A stretch of DNA of 64,000 bases from Emiliania huxleyi CCMP1516 (Eukaryota > Haptophyta > Isochrysidales > Noelaerhabdaceae). The stretch covers positions 501,566 through 565,565 of the forward strand of contig NW_005197128.1 of NCBI RefSeq assembly GCF_000372725.1. The letters are read 5' to 3'. The notes beneath the pieces were generated by a model. That model was given only the letters and a program-made list of their open reading frames with translations. It searched no databases and was not told where the DNA came from. The position numbers and the translations under genes are program-made. Position 1 is the first letter of the stretch. Every line of letters begins with the position of its first letter. Below, in pieces: positions 38,759 through 50,134 of this stretch.

Positions 38759-40039
38759 AGCAGCGAACGGCAGCGCCTGTGCCGAGGACTTTGAATCGCT
38801 CCACAGCGCGATACACTCACACCGACGGTCAAGCATGGTACGTCGCCGCTAGCATGTCTCCTGGTGCGTGACACCGCTGGCTGGCGCGTGTGCGTGTCGT
38901 GCCGCAGGCATAGCACATAGCACGCACGATGCACGCGATGACACGCGCGTGTGCGCCTTCTACCTGTACTGAGTGTGGTTGTGTTCTGCGCGCGGCATGC
39001 TGCTTGCTGGGGAAGAGGCGGGGCGAATGCACGGGGTGCACACGTAAATTTTTCTATATTAAGAGTTGACTCACACGCTAGGAACCACTCGGCCCACCCA
39101 CAGGCCCAATCTCAAGTGGCGGCGCTCCACGCCTGTGCAGCGGCGCGCTCCGCGCGTGTTCTGCACTACTGCAGCGGCGCGCTCGCGCCGCGCGCGGTGT
39201 CTCCTCGTGTCCTCGAGGGTGTCTCTGGGCGCTACATGCGGCCGTCGCCGTGCCCTTCATCAACCGTGCGCTCGAGAACTGGGGCGGGCTCAACTGGGAA
39301 GACCGCTTTCACCACAACGACAGGTCACATGCACAGAGGGGCGGCATTGGAGCTTCGCTGCAGCGGGGTGTGGTCATGACGCGGAAGTAAGGCAGAGACA
39401 CAGCGTCTGCCAGACGCGTGCTACGACGTCAGGCCAGCTTCGAAGCAGCGTGGCCACAACTGACTGCAACAGACTGTCTTCATGTGTCTAGACTCTACCG
39501 GTACCGCGGTGCGCGCTCCGCGCACATAGGTGCCAGCGCGCTCCGCGCGGTATCTAGCAAGCGTGCTCCGCGCGTGTGTCTAGCTAGCGCGCTCCGCGCG
39601 TGTGTCCAGCTAGCGCGCTCCGCGCGTGTGTCCGGGTAGCACCAGCGCGCTCCGCGCGCACGATAATCCAGTGCCTACACTTGTGGGCACTGAAAGCTTG
39701 TTTCTGCAGCTCTGGCTGGCTCTGCGCCTCTCCGCGCGGGGTCTCTCTCTCTCTCTCTGTCTGGACTAGTGTCTAGTCTCTAGAGACTCCGCGCGGGCCG
39801 GGCCGGGTCTCATTGCCGGTGGTGGAGCAGAGAGAGAGATTTTTTTCTTGGAGCAGTGATGAAGGATCCTGACCAGCGAACTTCAGCCGTTCAGATTTCG
39901 TGCGCGAAGCCGTAGCGAGTCTTTCGCCGCCGGGATCATCCGGGAGCCGGTCTCTCGCCACTCCGCTGGCGCTGCCGGGCGCCCCACGGCCTGTGTGTCG
40001 TCGGTGGTTTTGTGTTTTCTCTAATCGCGCAACACTGCC
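38759..40039. repeat. intergenic with GCGCGCTCCGCGCG repeats
   Basis: AGCGCGCTCCGCGCGTGTGT, often joined by CTAGCTAG or CCAGCTAG, recurs about eight times over 39135-39665. Each unit is a short palindrome (GCGCG.CTC.CGCGC). A stretch at 39232-39325 can be read as AAVAVPFINRALENWGGLNW EDRFHHND and may be a stray exon or transposon fragment. A (CT)n run is at 39747-39763. Confidence 0.65.
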
Positions 40040-41258
40040 ATGATGATCCTCCTCCCGACTGCGACTGCGGCTTCGTCGACGCTGCGACGGCAACCGCTGA
40101 TGACGGCGCGAGTGCCTGGCGGCGACCTGCGTGAGTCTGCCAGTCGGGTCGGCTGCTCAGCGGCGGCCGCAGCCGCCACCTGGTCCCTGTCCACCTCGTG
40201 CGGGCTGGACTCGGTGAGCGCCTCATCCCTCGTCGGCCTCGGAGCGGGCGCTGCGCTACCAGCGCCACTCGCGACCGCCGCCTTCTGCGGCACCTTTGCT
40301 GGCATGAGCTCGCGCGTCGTCGCTCCATCGGCACTTGCCGCGGCGGCGCTCGGCGGCGCTGCAGCCGCGGTGCTAGTGGCACTCGACGCCTCCGACACGC
40401 GGGTCCTCAAGGGCTACGGCGGCCGCCTCGGCGCCGTCGCTGCCCTGGCGGGCCTGGCGAGCATAGCGGCGTCGGCAGAGCTCCGCGCGGCCGGCCTCCT
40501 CTACCAGCCGTCTCTGGCCGCTGCCGCCGCTGCGCCCGAGAGGCTGTGGCGGACCGTCGGTGCGACTGTGCTCGGCTCGGCCGCGACTCGGCTCTGGGCA
40601 CGCCGGCTGGCGCTCCTCCTCCTCGTCGGCGATTGCCCCGTGATCGCGTCGTCTGGAGAGGCGACGGGCACCGAATCAGTCGATGGCGTGCTCCTCGAGT
40701 AGGCGCCGGCCCTGTGCTCGCGTCGCCGCGGTCGGGATCGAGCGCCGCGACGTGGCGACATGCCCTCGCCTCTCGCCTCTCGACACCCGTCGCTTCCGCC
40801 TCCGTGGTTGGTCTCGGCGCGGCCGCCCTGTTCGGCGCAGACGCGGTGGGAAGCGGTGTGAAGTCTTCGCTCGACACTGACCCGTCCGGCGACATGCGTG
40901 ACACGACCCGTCACATAGGCCCTCGCCTCGTCGGCTTTTGCGGGCACCGCGCGCCGCGCAGAGCGACCCGACCCGCCCGTTCCCCTCGCCACCCCCCCCC
41001 CCCCGCCGCCGCCCCCGCTGCGCAGGCTCTTTCGTCGCCATGTCCGCGCCGGGCAAGCTCCAGTCGACTCGCTCGCTGCTCGGGGCCGCCGCGCTGGCGG
41101 GCTTGGCGCAGGTGGCGCTGTCGGCTGTCTGTGTCGGCGCCGGCGGCAAGCTCGGTGCTGCAGCGGCGGTCGGCGTCCTCCTGCTCCGCTCGCTTCGAGC
41201 GGCGGCGGCGGTTGTGCTGTTTTCGCGTGCATCGCGCGCAGGTGGTGGTGGCTCGTGA
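40040..41258 (+). CDS. multi-spanning Ala/Gly-rich membrane protein with internal duplication
   Basis: Exon 1 from the ATG at 40040 encodes several hydrophobic segments (SASSLVGLGAGAALPAPLAT, AAFCGTFAGMSSRVVAPSAL, AAALGGAAAAVLVALDA, GRLGAVAALAGLASIAASAE). Further exons add TPVASASVVGLGAAALFGAD and, after an intron ending GCTGCGCAG at 41030, GSFVAMSAPGKLQSTRSLLG, AAALAGLAQVALSAVCVGAG and a C-terminus RASRAGGGGS. The C-terminal half repeats the N-terminal pattern (SSLVGLGAG / ASVVGLGAA; FCGTFAGMS / FCGSFVAMS), so the protein arose by internal duplication. Function unknown; a transporter-like or thylakoid/ER membrane role is only a guess. Splice points between exons 1 and 2 are not resolved. Confidence 0.55.
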
Positions 41259-41508
41259 GAACTGAGGCGCGGTATAAGCGAACTACGGCATACGAGTGGG
41301 ACGACTCTCACTCACGCATCTGTGAGATTTGCCGCGCCCGGGCCCCGGCCCGCTTTCGCACGGCGTAACGCGGCGTATCGTCTATCGACACGCCGACGAA
41401 AATCTCAACAGAATCTACGTGGATTGTGTCGAGTCGCTACCGGTACCTAGCATGCACACACACGGACACCGCAGTCGGCAGTGCATTCAGCATTGTGAGC
41501 GCCCGGGC

Positions 41509-42384
41509 TCAGAGCACGGGCTTATCTTGCAGGTGCTTTGCGTAATCCAGGGCCCGCGTCGCAGGGTGCGCCTGGCGCTGGCCCTCCCAGCCGTCGAGCA
41601 CCTCCTGCTGCGGTCGCGTGAAACAACGTCTGCGCTCCGCTGCCAGTTTGACGAGCGTGTTGACCTCGGGGCGTGCCCACAGGTTCGGCCCCGCGAACCT
41701 CGAGACGGCAACGTCGAGGCACTCGAGGAGGGCGTCGCACCACGCGCCGCGCGTCCGCTCCGGCAGGTAGTCGGTCCGAGCGCCCGAGAGGAGGTGCGAG
41801 TAGCCTGGCTGCGCAGTCGAGCGAGGCTCGTTCTCAGGGTCGTCGCACGGGAGGCGACGGAGCAGCGTCGCAACCTCGAGGAAGCCTCCTTCTGGAGCTG
41901 AGGAGAGGAGGTCAATCTGCGTCACCACGCGCAGCCTCCACACCTTGATCTGCTGCTGCTGCGGCAGCGAGAAGAGGACTGGCCTGGACGCCGCCGCGCT
42001 GAACAGCTTGCGGAAGGCTCCCCGATTCGACGGCTTGCGCCAGCGCGCCGGGTCCTCGATGGCAGCAGAGAGCACCCCAAACAAGGCGCCGGCGTTGAAC
42101 GGCTTGACCAGTCCCTCCTCGAAGAGCGAAGCGACCTTCTCCGCGACCCTCTCCGCCTTGGCCGCCGACCGAATGGCCGCCGCAAGTTTGGGCGCAGCGG
42201 CGATGATCTCGTCGCTCGGCGCCGCAGGAGGCGTAGGCGCTGCAGGCGCTGCCTCGCGAGGGCGCTTTGGCGGATCCGCGTCAGAGCTCTCGCGAGGGCG
42301 CTTTGGCGGATCCGCGTCAGAGCTCTCGCGAGGGCGCTTGGGCGTCTCGCGCGTCTCCGCGCTTGTCGTAGCTCTCGAAGCCAT
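41509..42384 (-). CDS. unrecognised nuclear-type protein with PPKRPRESSDAD repeats
   Basis: A single-exon 291-aa protein. The N-terminus has three copies of PKRPRE(SSDAD)P, each a basic nuclear-localisation-like motif, encoded by a 36-bp tandem duplication. The rest is helical: LAAAIRSAAKAERVAEKVAS LFEEGLVKPF, ARWRKPSNRGAFRKLFSAAA, QIKVWRLRVVTQIDLLSSAP, GAWCDALLECLDVAVSRF. No motif I recognise. Start at the ATG at 42384; TGA/TAG-bounded frame with protein-like composition throughout. Confidence 0.6.
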   Translation of the reverse strand: MASRATTSAETRETPKRPRESSDADPPKRPRESSDADPPKRPREAAPAAPTPPAAPSDEIIAAAPKLAAAIRSAAKAERVAEKVASLFEEGLVKPFNAGALFGVLSAAIEDPARWRKPSNRGAFRKLFSAAASRPVLFSLPQQQQIKVWRLRVVTQIDLLSSAPEGGFLEVATLLRRLPCDDPENEPRSTAQPGYSHLLSGARTDYLPERTRGAWCDALLECLDVAVSRFAGPNLWARPEVNTLVKLAAERRRCFTRPQQEVLDGWEGQRQAHPATRALDYAKHLQDKPVL

Positions 42385-44366
42385 CGAGCGCGGGTTCGGA
42401 CTTTTACGGGGTGTGGTATGGTACGCCCCCCGCCTGCTGACAGACCCAGCCTCCCGGAGACCGGGGATGGGCGGTCAGAACCATGCCCCCCCACCCTTTG
42501 GGCCGCGAGACTACCATACCATACCCCGCAAAAAGTTGCTAGTTGGAACCCAGGCCAACCACACCGCACCCACTCGAGATCAGCTCGCCCTGCTTCCTGG
42601 TACCTGCTGACAGACCAGGCTTCCAGCCGACAGGACCATACCCCCCGCCCCACCGCCGGCCGCCTTACTGCTAAAGTCGTAGGTAGGCGATAGGTCCTAG
42701 GAGAAGGAGGCTGCAGACACCGACACGCACACACAGATACGCGCGGATGGCCGCCGTCTTCCATCCACGCCAGCACCTGCTGGTGCTATCTAGATAGTCT
42801 AGAGCGCGGCAGCGAAGTTGGCAATCGCCTGGCGAGCGGCGGGCCCGGCACCCGCGTAGTCTGGACGATTTCTTTGCGGTATCTTGACGTGTATCTCTCC
42901 ATCCATTTCTGGAACGTATCCCGCCATATCCCGCCATATCCCGCCGTATCCCGCCGTATCCCGCCGTCCGTCCGTATCCCGCCGTATCCTGCCCGCCTCC
43001 TCACCATGCTCCTCACGCCGAGCAGGGAGCAGCCCCCGGCCTCTCGCGCTCCGGCCCCGGCCTGGCCCCGGCCTGCCTGGGGGCTGCGTATCTCACTCAT
43101 CATCCACGTGTATCTCCTGGTACCTCCCCGTACACGCTCCCGGTATCCCGCCATTGCATATCCCGCCATATCCCGCCGCGGATACCGCGAAAGAAATCGT
43201 CCAGGCCACAGGGATCGGTCGCCGCACCCGCACCAGCAGGCGCCGCGCCGGCCGTCCGTCCCCGCGCGGGCGGCTCCGGTGGCCGCCGCGCCGGCCGCCC
43301 CGTGGGCCACCGCACCGGCGAGGTCCTCCATCGGCATCGCCGTCCGGCGGGTGCCCCTCCGGCGGGTGTGTGGGTGACCCCGCTCCGGTGCTCGCCTCGC
43401 TCGCCGGTGGTCGCCTCGATCGAGCCCGGCCGGGTTGGCCGGTTGCGCCAGCGGTGCAATCTCGGGCCTCGGGGGACTTGTAGTACATCCCGAACTCTTG
43501 GCGACAAACAGCAGAGATGATGGAGAGGGGGGACGACACCGCTCGATCTACCCTCTGGGGTCCTCAGCGGCGTGCACCTCGATCCTGGACCGTGTAGCGT
43601 GTTTGTTATGAACCCCCCCCGTCGCCCGTCCATGAATGAGCACACACACCAGCGAGGGAGGGCGAGACGATCGAGGGGTCCCGTACCATGCGGAATCGAC
43701 CCTATCCAGTGCTCAGGTGCTCAAGACATTAATTGATGCTTTTTGAATTTTGACAATTAACTGATGGGCTTGCCCATCCCGGAGTGTCGGCGGGGCGGTG
43801 GCACACGTCACCTGCGCCGTTCGGGAGGACAATGCCCATGCCGAGTGGGGTAACAAGGCCTTCGCCACCTGCCCTCTTTCGAAGGTAGTGTCTATAGAGT
43901 GACGAGAGATATTGTCGGATGTCGGCATGTCGCACGCCCGATGCGCAACTGATGCGCAACACCCGCCCTGGTACGGCTCTCTATATTTTATAGAGTAAAC
44001 TCTTACGCGGCTTGCATCCGCCAAAAACATGCACATCCGATCGCGCGCGCCCTGTGTTGGGCTAAAAAAAGACGAGTTTTACTGAGATGGCACACATCCA
44101 GTTGCAGCACTGCGACAATATCTGAGCGAGAGCTTGTGTTGATGTCATGGCTCATGCGCATTAGCGATATATGGCTCGTCGCTCGAGTGTCAAAGTGTCA
44201 TGCTCATGCGTCGGATGGGCCTTGCCGTGTTTTTTGCCCCAACCCCCATGAGCCTCGAGAGTCGACCGGGGGCTCGAGGCAAGAGCCAAGAGCCCGCGCA
44301 ACGCCGCAACCATCGCGGCTTCTGTTGTGTGTTAAAGTACCATATGGGGGTTTTGGCACATGCGGC
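42385..44366. other. intergenic, repeat-bearing
   Basis: Holds two similar blocks (42408-42540 and 42600-42660, both with ..CTGCTGACAGACC.., CATACCCCCC), the inverted-terminus element at 42861-43204, and an AT-richer stretch at 43690-44110. No gene is supported. Confidence 0.5.
42861..43204. mobile_element. 344-bp MITE-like element with terminal inverted repeats
   Basis: The left end CTGGACGATTTCTTTGCGGT, ATC is matched in reverse by the right end GATACCGCGAAAGAAATCGT, CCAG (about 23 of 24 bases, one insertion). Inside are about ten copies of TATCCCGCC(A/G) in both arms, so the whole element has imperfect dyad symmetry. It contains no coding capacity. A target-site duplication is not obvious. 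Confidence 0.7.
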
Positions 44367-46082
44367 CTAAAACAGGATTGGGGGCCCCCCTGGATGGCGC
44401 ACGGAGCACGCGCCCTTGCAGCCCTTGGCCGCTCTGCTGCCGCAGCCAGCGGCGGCCGCCTCGCGCGCCTTCTTGAGCGCGATGATCGCCTTGGGCGCCA
44501 AGTGCAGCCGCTGGACGAGCACGTCCACCTGGAAAGGGGTGTGGAGGCGCCGCTCACAGCCCGCCACCCGGCAAAGAGCCCAGCACTCTCGAGCTGGGCT
44601 CCTAGTCAGATCGCGCGAGTAGACGCAAGCGACGACCCAAGACGAACGAATACTTGTCGTCCGCAACCTCTGGCTCGCGGCCGTCCAGCAGCGCCGCGTA
44701 CTTGTTGGCGAACGCGGTGCGATCCGGCCAGCCGCTGCGGGGAGGGGCGCAGACGCCCTCCCTCATGAGCACGTGCAGCTCGTTGGAGACCACCCTGGCG
44801 CCTGCGCGTCACAGAGAGGCGCCGCTCACAGACGCCCGGCTCGAGACAGCGGGACGGGGCGGACGAGACGCCTCTCGCAGGTGCAGGGCGGGGCCAATCT
44901 CGGGCCAGTCTCGGGCCAGTCTCGGGCCAGTCTCGGGGCGATCGGGTGATGGCGGGTGATCTCGCGCCTCGCATGCCGCCGACCAGGTTCCCGCCTCCCG
45001 GACCGAGCTCGAGCCCCGCGTTGGCGCCGAGCACAAAGACGTCCTAATCTCGGCACAATCTCGGCTGACCTCGGGGGATCTCGAGCCCCGCGGTCGGGCG
45101 CAGAGCACGACGGCGCCTCCCCGCGCGACCAGCGCAGCGAGGAGTCGACGCGCGGGAGGCCGCCGACGGTCGGGGCGCCGAGCAGTTCCTACGATCTCGG
45201 TGCGATCTCGGTGCGATCTCGGGTGATCTCGGGCTCGTCGGGCGGTCTGGCTAGAGCGGCTCCTCGACGGAGCGAAACAGGGCGGACGACGTGAGCGGCT
45301 CTGCGGCGCGGCGCGGGGGGGGGGGGGGGAGGTGAGAGGGCAAGGCGAGGTGAGGGCAAGGCGAGGCGGGTCTGCTCGCCACACTTGGTGGGGCTCAAGG
45401 GGGGAGGGGAGAGGCCGTCCGGGTGCAAGGGTCGGTGCTCGTGGGTGAGTGAGCAACCTGGCGCGACTCCGGTGCAGAGGACGACAAGGTCGAAGTCCTC
45501 CCCGTTGACCTGGACGCTGTCTGCGGTGGAGGTGCAGACGCTGCGGTCCACCGCCTCGTCCACCTGCGCGAGGGCGGGCAAGGAGAGGGCGGGCAAGGAG
45601 AGGCCGGGCAAGGCTAGGAGACTGCTGCGAGACGCGCGCACCGCTGGCGGTCCACCCGCTCACCCGGCCCGGTGCGACTCTCCGGCTCTTGGGAGCCTTC
45701 TACGAGTCTGCTAGCCACCTTCTACGAGCCTTCTCTGAACCTTCTCTCTGCTAGGCGCCCTCTACCGAGCCTCCTCCGAGCCTTCTAGGCCGTCACCTCG
45801 ATGCGGAGAGAGCTCCCCGGCGAGGCAGCGAGCCGCTGCAGCTCCTCGAGATACGGCGCCTGTGGGGAGGAGGCTGCTTGAAGGCTCCCAGAGGGGCCCC
45901 AGGGGCCCTGTGCTGCATCCTCGAGATGCGGCGCCGGCACGCTGCCGCCGGCGGTGGCGTCGCGGATCGCCTGCAGCCGCCTGCTCGGGTGTCCGCCCGT
46001 CTGTGAGACACACGCCCTGGGCACGGACACACGTCCTGGGCATGGACGGGCACACACGCACTCGCTGACCACTACGGGGGTG

Positions 46083-46158
<76 letters not shown>

Positions 46159-47300
46159 GCGCGCGCACGAGGCGGTGTGTGCGGTTCTCGGGCAAGGCAT
46201 CCCCCGCAGAGGTACAACAGTTGGAGGGGCTTCGGCGGGGGACCTGGTCGGCGGCAGGCAGAGGTACTCGAAGCGCAGCCGGTCGGCATGCCTCACGTCG
46301 AGCCAGCCGACGGCAATGTCGAAGGGGCGGCTCTGCAGCGGCCGCCGGGACCGCAGCACCACCCGATGCCCCGCGCGGGAGGCGGTCAGCGCCGCCTGCG
46401 CAGAGGAGACGCCGAGAATGAGTAGGCGTGATGGCTAGGCGATTCGTACGTCCACTCTTTCAGCGCCGCCTGCGCCGCCGAGATGCCGCCGCCGATCACC
46501 AGCACGGAGGCTGGCCCGCCGTCGCCGCCGCTCCGCCTGGCGACCTCCTCCCGCAAGGTGCCTCTCCCCTGGGTCAGCAGCTGCTCCGAGTGGAGCACGC
46601 GCCCGCAGGCCGACGAGGCGGCGGAGAGCAGCGGCGCAAAAGGCGGAGGGATGCTCCACGCCCCGACGGGGCCGGTGGCGAGGATCAGCGCGGCCGCCTC
46701 GACCTCCCGAAGCTCGTGCGGCTCCCCGGCCGCGCTGTACTGCACGCGGAAGGAAGAGCCGCCGCCGCCGCCGCCGCCGCCCGCCCTGGCAACGCGGGTG
46801 GCGGTCCCGCGGAGCCACTTGTGCGGCAGTTCTGCCTCGAGCGAGGCGCAAAAGTCGCGGAAGAGGGCACTCGACGGCAGCGCCTTGAGCAGCGACGCGC
46901 CGCTCGAGTCCGCGTGCTCGGGACGGTGGTCTGTGGTCGGCATCCACTGCACCGCGACGGGCGCCGCTTCGAGCTCGGCGGTCCTGCCCTCCCGGATCGC
47001 AAACTCGACGAGCGCAGTCGGCTCAAAGGCCGAGGGGTGGACATACGCGGGCGAGCGCAGCCGGTCAATCTCGAGCGCGCGGAAGCGGCCGTACCACGCG
47101 TCGAGAAAGTGCGAGCCCGGGTCGATCACAGCGACGGTGCCTCGCACGGGACTCTTGCCATCGCCGCCGACCAGTGCAGCAAGAGCCGCCAAGGCATGAG
47201 GCCCGCCGCCGACAATGACCACGGAGACCGACTCGACGGGCTCGCTTGAGCCCGACGCAGCGCTCTTGCTCACCGTCTCAGGCGTCTGAATAAACTGCAT
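44367..47300 (-). CDS. FAD/NAD(P)-dependent oxidoreductase (OSGIN/lysine-oxygenase-like), many short exons
   Basis: Exon 1 (about 46450-47300) begins MQFIQTPETVSKSAASGSSE. It shows the FAD-binding VVIVGGGPHALAALAAL, then RFRALEIDRLRSPAYVHPSA and the second dinucleotide motif VLVIGGGISAAQAAL. Later exons read VVLRSRRPLQSRPFDIAVGW LDVRHADRLRFEYLCLP, YLEELQRLAASPGSSLRIEV, VQVNGEDFDLVVLCTGVAPG, APTVGGLPRVDSSLRW, LGANAGLELGPGGGNLVGGM RGAR, then VVSNELHVLM and KYAALLDGREPE, probably joined to VDVLVQRLHLAPKAIIALKK (last exon, stop at 44367). The fold is a two-dinucleotide-binding flavoprotein. Introns hold GATCACCCGA/GATCGCACCGA tandem repeats and a (CA)n microsatellite. Exact junctions are unresolved; substrate unknown. 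Confidence 0.75.
46086..46156. repeat. (CA)n microsatellite in an intron
   Basis: About 34 uninterrupted CA units followed by (CG)4 lie in an intron of the FAD oxidoreductase. Confidence 0.95.
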
Positions 47301-48066
47301 TGACCTCGTTGCCTTTACGACTGTCCTCCGCGTGCTACGCCTCGCGCGAAAGCTTCACCTATCTTGCATTTTGTTTGCATTATGAAAAAAAGAATTCGCA
47401 GCCGCCAAGCCTCTCTCACAGCACACCGCGCTGCGAGCCTGTCGTGTCCCTTGTCAGGAGCAGGAGAGCCCCACCTGTCCCCCTGATCGTCCTTCCAAAA
47501 TCCTGCTCGTGCAGGTGGGGACCCTGTCCTCCTCCCCCATCCCTCGTCTGGGTTTGTCTGTTTTCTTTCTTTCTTTCTTTTAGCACACTGGCGCGGACTG
47601 GCGCGGACTGGCGCGGACTGGCACACACACCGGCTCACCTGAAAAAAGAATTCTTAGACGGTCAAGAGCACCAAGAAGGACTGGGCGAGCGTCGCTCGCG
47701 GAGCCGCCCGCTCCCCCTACGACGGCGGCCCACGCCTCGAGTCCAACGAGCCCTCGTCCTACGAGGGGAGCGAGCGACGAGGATCCTAGGAGCGGCCGCC
47801 GAGCCCTTCCCGCAGCGCATCCCTAGCAGCGCAGCGGGCAGGGCGGCTCGCGCAGCGCGCGCGATCGAGCGCACGCGAGCGAGCACACACACACACGCAC
47901 GCACGCACACGTCCCAACTCCCCAGAAATCTCGAGGAGCCGCGCACAGTGCCTAGGATAATGTCTGTGCGCTGTGTGGTGCACGCCCTCCGAGCGGGGCG
48001 GGGTCTGCCCGTCGGGTTGCTGCCCTAATCCCACCAGGGGTTGCAGAGGGGTTGTCTGCTCTATTT

Positions 48067-48140
<74 letters not shown>

Positions 48141-49388
48141 GTGGATGGACTCCGAAACAAGAATTGCCAACTTTGCGTGCTGCTTGCGCGTCCCACCCAT
48201 ACCGCCTGGTGTCCAGTCAGGCCAGACTGTTCCTCTCCAAGATCCCATCTTTGTTCTTCTATAGTCTGAGCCTTCCTGTCTTTCTTTCATTCACAGCCAA
48301 CGCCTGCAAAAACCTGCCTAGGTGCCCCGTTTGCGGGGGAAACGATACGCCATCCCCGCCTGACCTGTCCCACATCAGGCCCTGGGCTCCGAGGATGGAC
48401 ATCTTAGGACTTGGCGCCAGCGCGGGGTCGGGGGCTCGGGGCACGGGGGACTGCCCTCGCGGGTTCGTTTTGCCCGCCTGACGAGGTGGACGTGTACAAT
48501 GAAATATAGGTTGAGGGTTGGGTGCCACTCTCTACCACAGGCTGAAGAAGCATAAGCTACTTTGACGCAAGGTTTTGTTCAGGCGTGGAGCGTGAGGCCT
48601 GTGGGTTTCGTCCCGAGGCCGCCCCCACCGCGCGTGTGCGATGTTAGTCAAGTGTGACGTCGTGGAGTCTCGCCTCGGCCCTCAGCTGACATCGTACATT
48701 TGAGCTCTCTGTGAGAGCAGCACCTGTCCCTAGCGAGTCCGATGACCATTAGCACCACGATCCACCGCACACGCACGCAGGTGTGTCGACTGTGATCTCC
48801 ATCGTGTCTTGTCACTGACAAGCGCGACATGGGCTCTCGACCACAGTCAGAGTCACCCCCCGATTCGCGTCGCGTCGCCGTCGGATCGGTCGCCTGCACC
48901 TCTCCGAGCTCTCCCGCCCGTCTCCCACGAGCTCCACACACAGGTCACAGGACTCTGAACTCCCGCCGGCGATGTCCCACTTCTCTCTTCTGTTGATTGT
49001 TCTTTCTCGCAAACTACGCACAGTTGCAACACACAGGACTCCCATGTCTCAAGCATCAAGCTGTCTCGGTCTTTAGTATTTACAGCCAGCACCGCACGTG
49101 GCCTCTGTGTGGCCTCTGTGTTCCTCGCTGCTGCGCGCTCTTCTAATATCTAAATAGCGTTTTATACGAGTACACCGATCTCAGATCTCACACCGTGTAC
49201 GTACTCTCGGTACAATCTACAAAAGGCCGACGCGTGCGAGCGAGCCCGATGTTCATACTCACATGCAGTAGACAGTCCCCAGGCGTGGAGCCGTACCTCC
49301 CAAGCCGGTGATGTGTGGACAGCATTTAAGCTTCAGCCGCTGAGACCTGAGCGCGGAGTTGTGCTCCCGACGAGCACACGCGCGGGTG
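47301..49388. other. intergenic, with microsatellite and SINE-like tail
   Basis: GCGAATTCTTTTTTTC (minus strand) lies at about 47388-47401, roughly 90 bp before the oxidoreductase ATG. The stretch 47505-47585 (CCCCCATCCCTCGTCTGGG, (CTTT)n) resembles an S2 3' end. (GGACTGGCGC)3 is at 47590-47622 and a (GA)n run at 48068-48139. The stretch 48295-48481 can be read NACKNLPRCPVCGGNDTPSP..., with one CxxC, possibly a transposon fragment. No gene is firmly supported. Confidence 0.5.
48068..48139. repeat. (GA)n microsatellite
   Basis: About 36 GA units without interruption. Confidence 0.95.
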
Positions 49389-49790
49389 TCAGGACACCAG
49401 GCACCTCTCTTGCTCCTCCTCGGAGCAGAGATGATCCGTCACCCGCTTCTCCTCGGCCTTGGAAGGGATCCCCTGCATGCTGATCCCGAGCTTGCGGCGC
49501 AGTTTGCTCTCCGCCACGCCAAACGAGCGGTAATCCGAGCGCTGGAAGAAGGCGGCCTTCTTCTCAGTCGCGGTCAGATCCGAAGCCGAGGGGATGCGGG
49601 TGATTGAGAGGTCTCCGAAGCTGACGTTTTTGCGTAAGCGTGGCGGGGGTGAGCCGTCGTCGGAGGCTGTGGATTCTAATCGCCCGTCCATCGACTTCAC
49701 CCGCGTCAGCTTTGGTTCCGCCCGATCCAGCTCCTCTTCGTTTTGCGGCTCTCTCCTGCTCGGGTCAGCTAGCGTGTGCCTGAGCGTCAT
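49389..49790 (-). CDS. small protein with RVxF-like motif (possible PP1-binding)
   Basis: 133 aa, single exon, ATG at 49790. The central part RKNVSFGDLSITRIPSASDL carries KNVSF, close to the protein phosphatase-1 docking motif [RK]x(0-1)[VI]xF, and is followed by TATEKKAAFFQRSDYRSFGV. A VSF...[E/R]..., (L)T..EKA..(Y/F)x(R)xD(Y/F) order is common in stramenopile and haptophyte proteins. The N-terminus is charged and the C-terminus ends EEEQERCLVS. Function is inferred only from the motif. Confidence 0.5.
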   Translation of the reverse strand: MTLRHTLADPSRREPQNEEELDRAEPKLTRVKSMDGRLESTASDDGSPPPRLRKNVSFGDLSITRIPSASDLTATEKKAAFFQRSDYRSFGVAESKLRRKLGISMQGIPSKAEEKRVTDHLCSEEEQERCLVS

Positions 49791-50134
49791 CGTCGAGGCT
49801 GGTGACGACGCGGTTTTGCAGCGTGGGCGAGCGTCAGTTCACGAGCTGTGTCCGCCGCTTTCGATGGCGTGCTTTCCGCACCTATCGGCTCGACAATTGG
49901 TGTGGCGCCTAATTCTTGTGATATACACGTTATTATGATGATTTTCAGAGTGATAGAGAGAGAGTGTGTGTAGGAGGTGATAACTGATGATGATTACTCA
50001 TGAGGGAGTTTTGTTGTGAAATGTCTGTGCGTGTTGGCCCTGAGGTTTTTCTTTGAAATACTTCGTCGGGCGCACTCCCTGGTGCAACCCTCGACGTCGT
50101 CCGGAACCCTAGCGCGACGCCAAGTGCGAAGGCC
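49791..50134. other. intergenic between divergent genes
   Basis: Shared upstream region; a short (GA)n run near 49955-49970 and no other feature. Confidence 0.4.

Noticed and set aside
43700-44110. Possible structural RNA in the AT-richer stretch
   Set aside because: I could not find tRNA A/B boxes, a convincing cloverleaf or any rRNA-like sequence.
47662-48028. Possible gene with SERTRASTHTHARTHTSQ-like product
   Set aside because: Low-complexity Arg/Thr/His product from an ACAC/GCGC tract, no motif, no conserved start.
48295-48481. Zinc-ribbon-like reading with CPVCGG
   Set aside because: A single CxxC pair in a short frame without a partner; kept only as a note.
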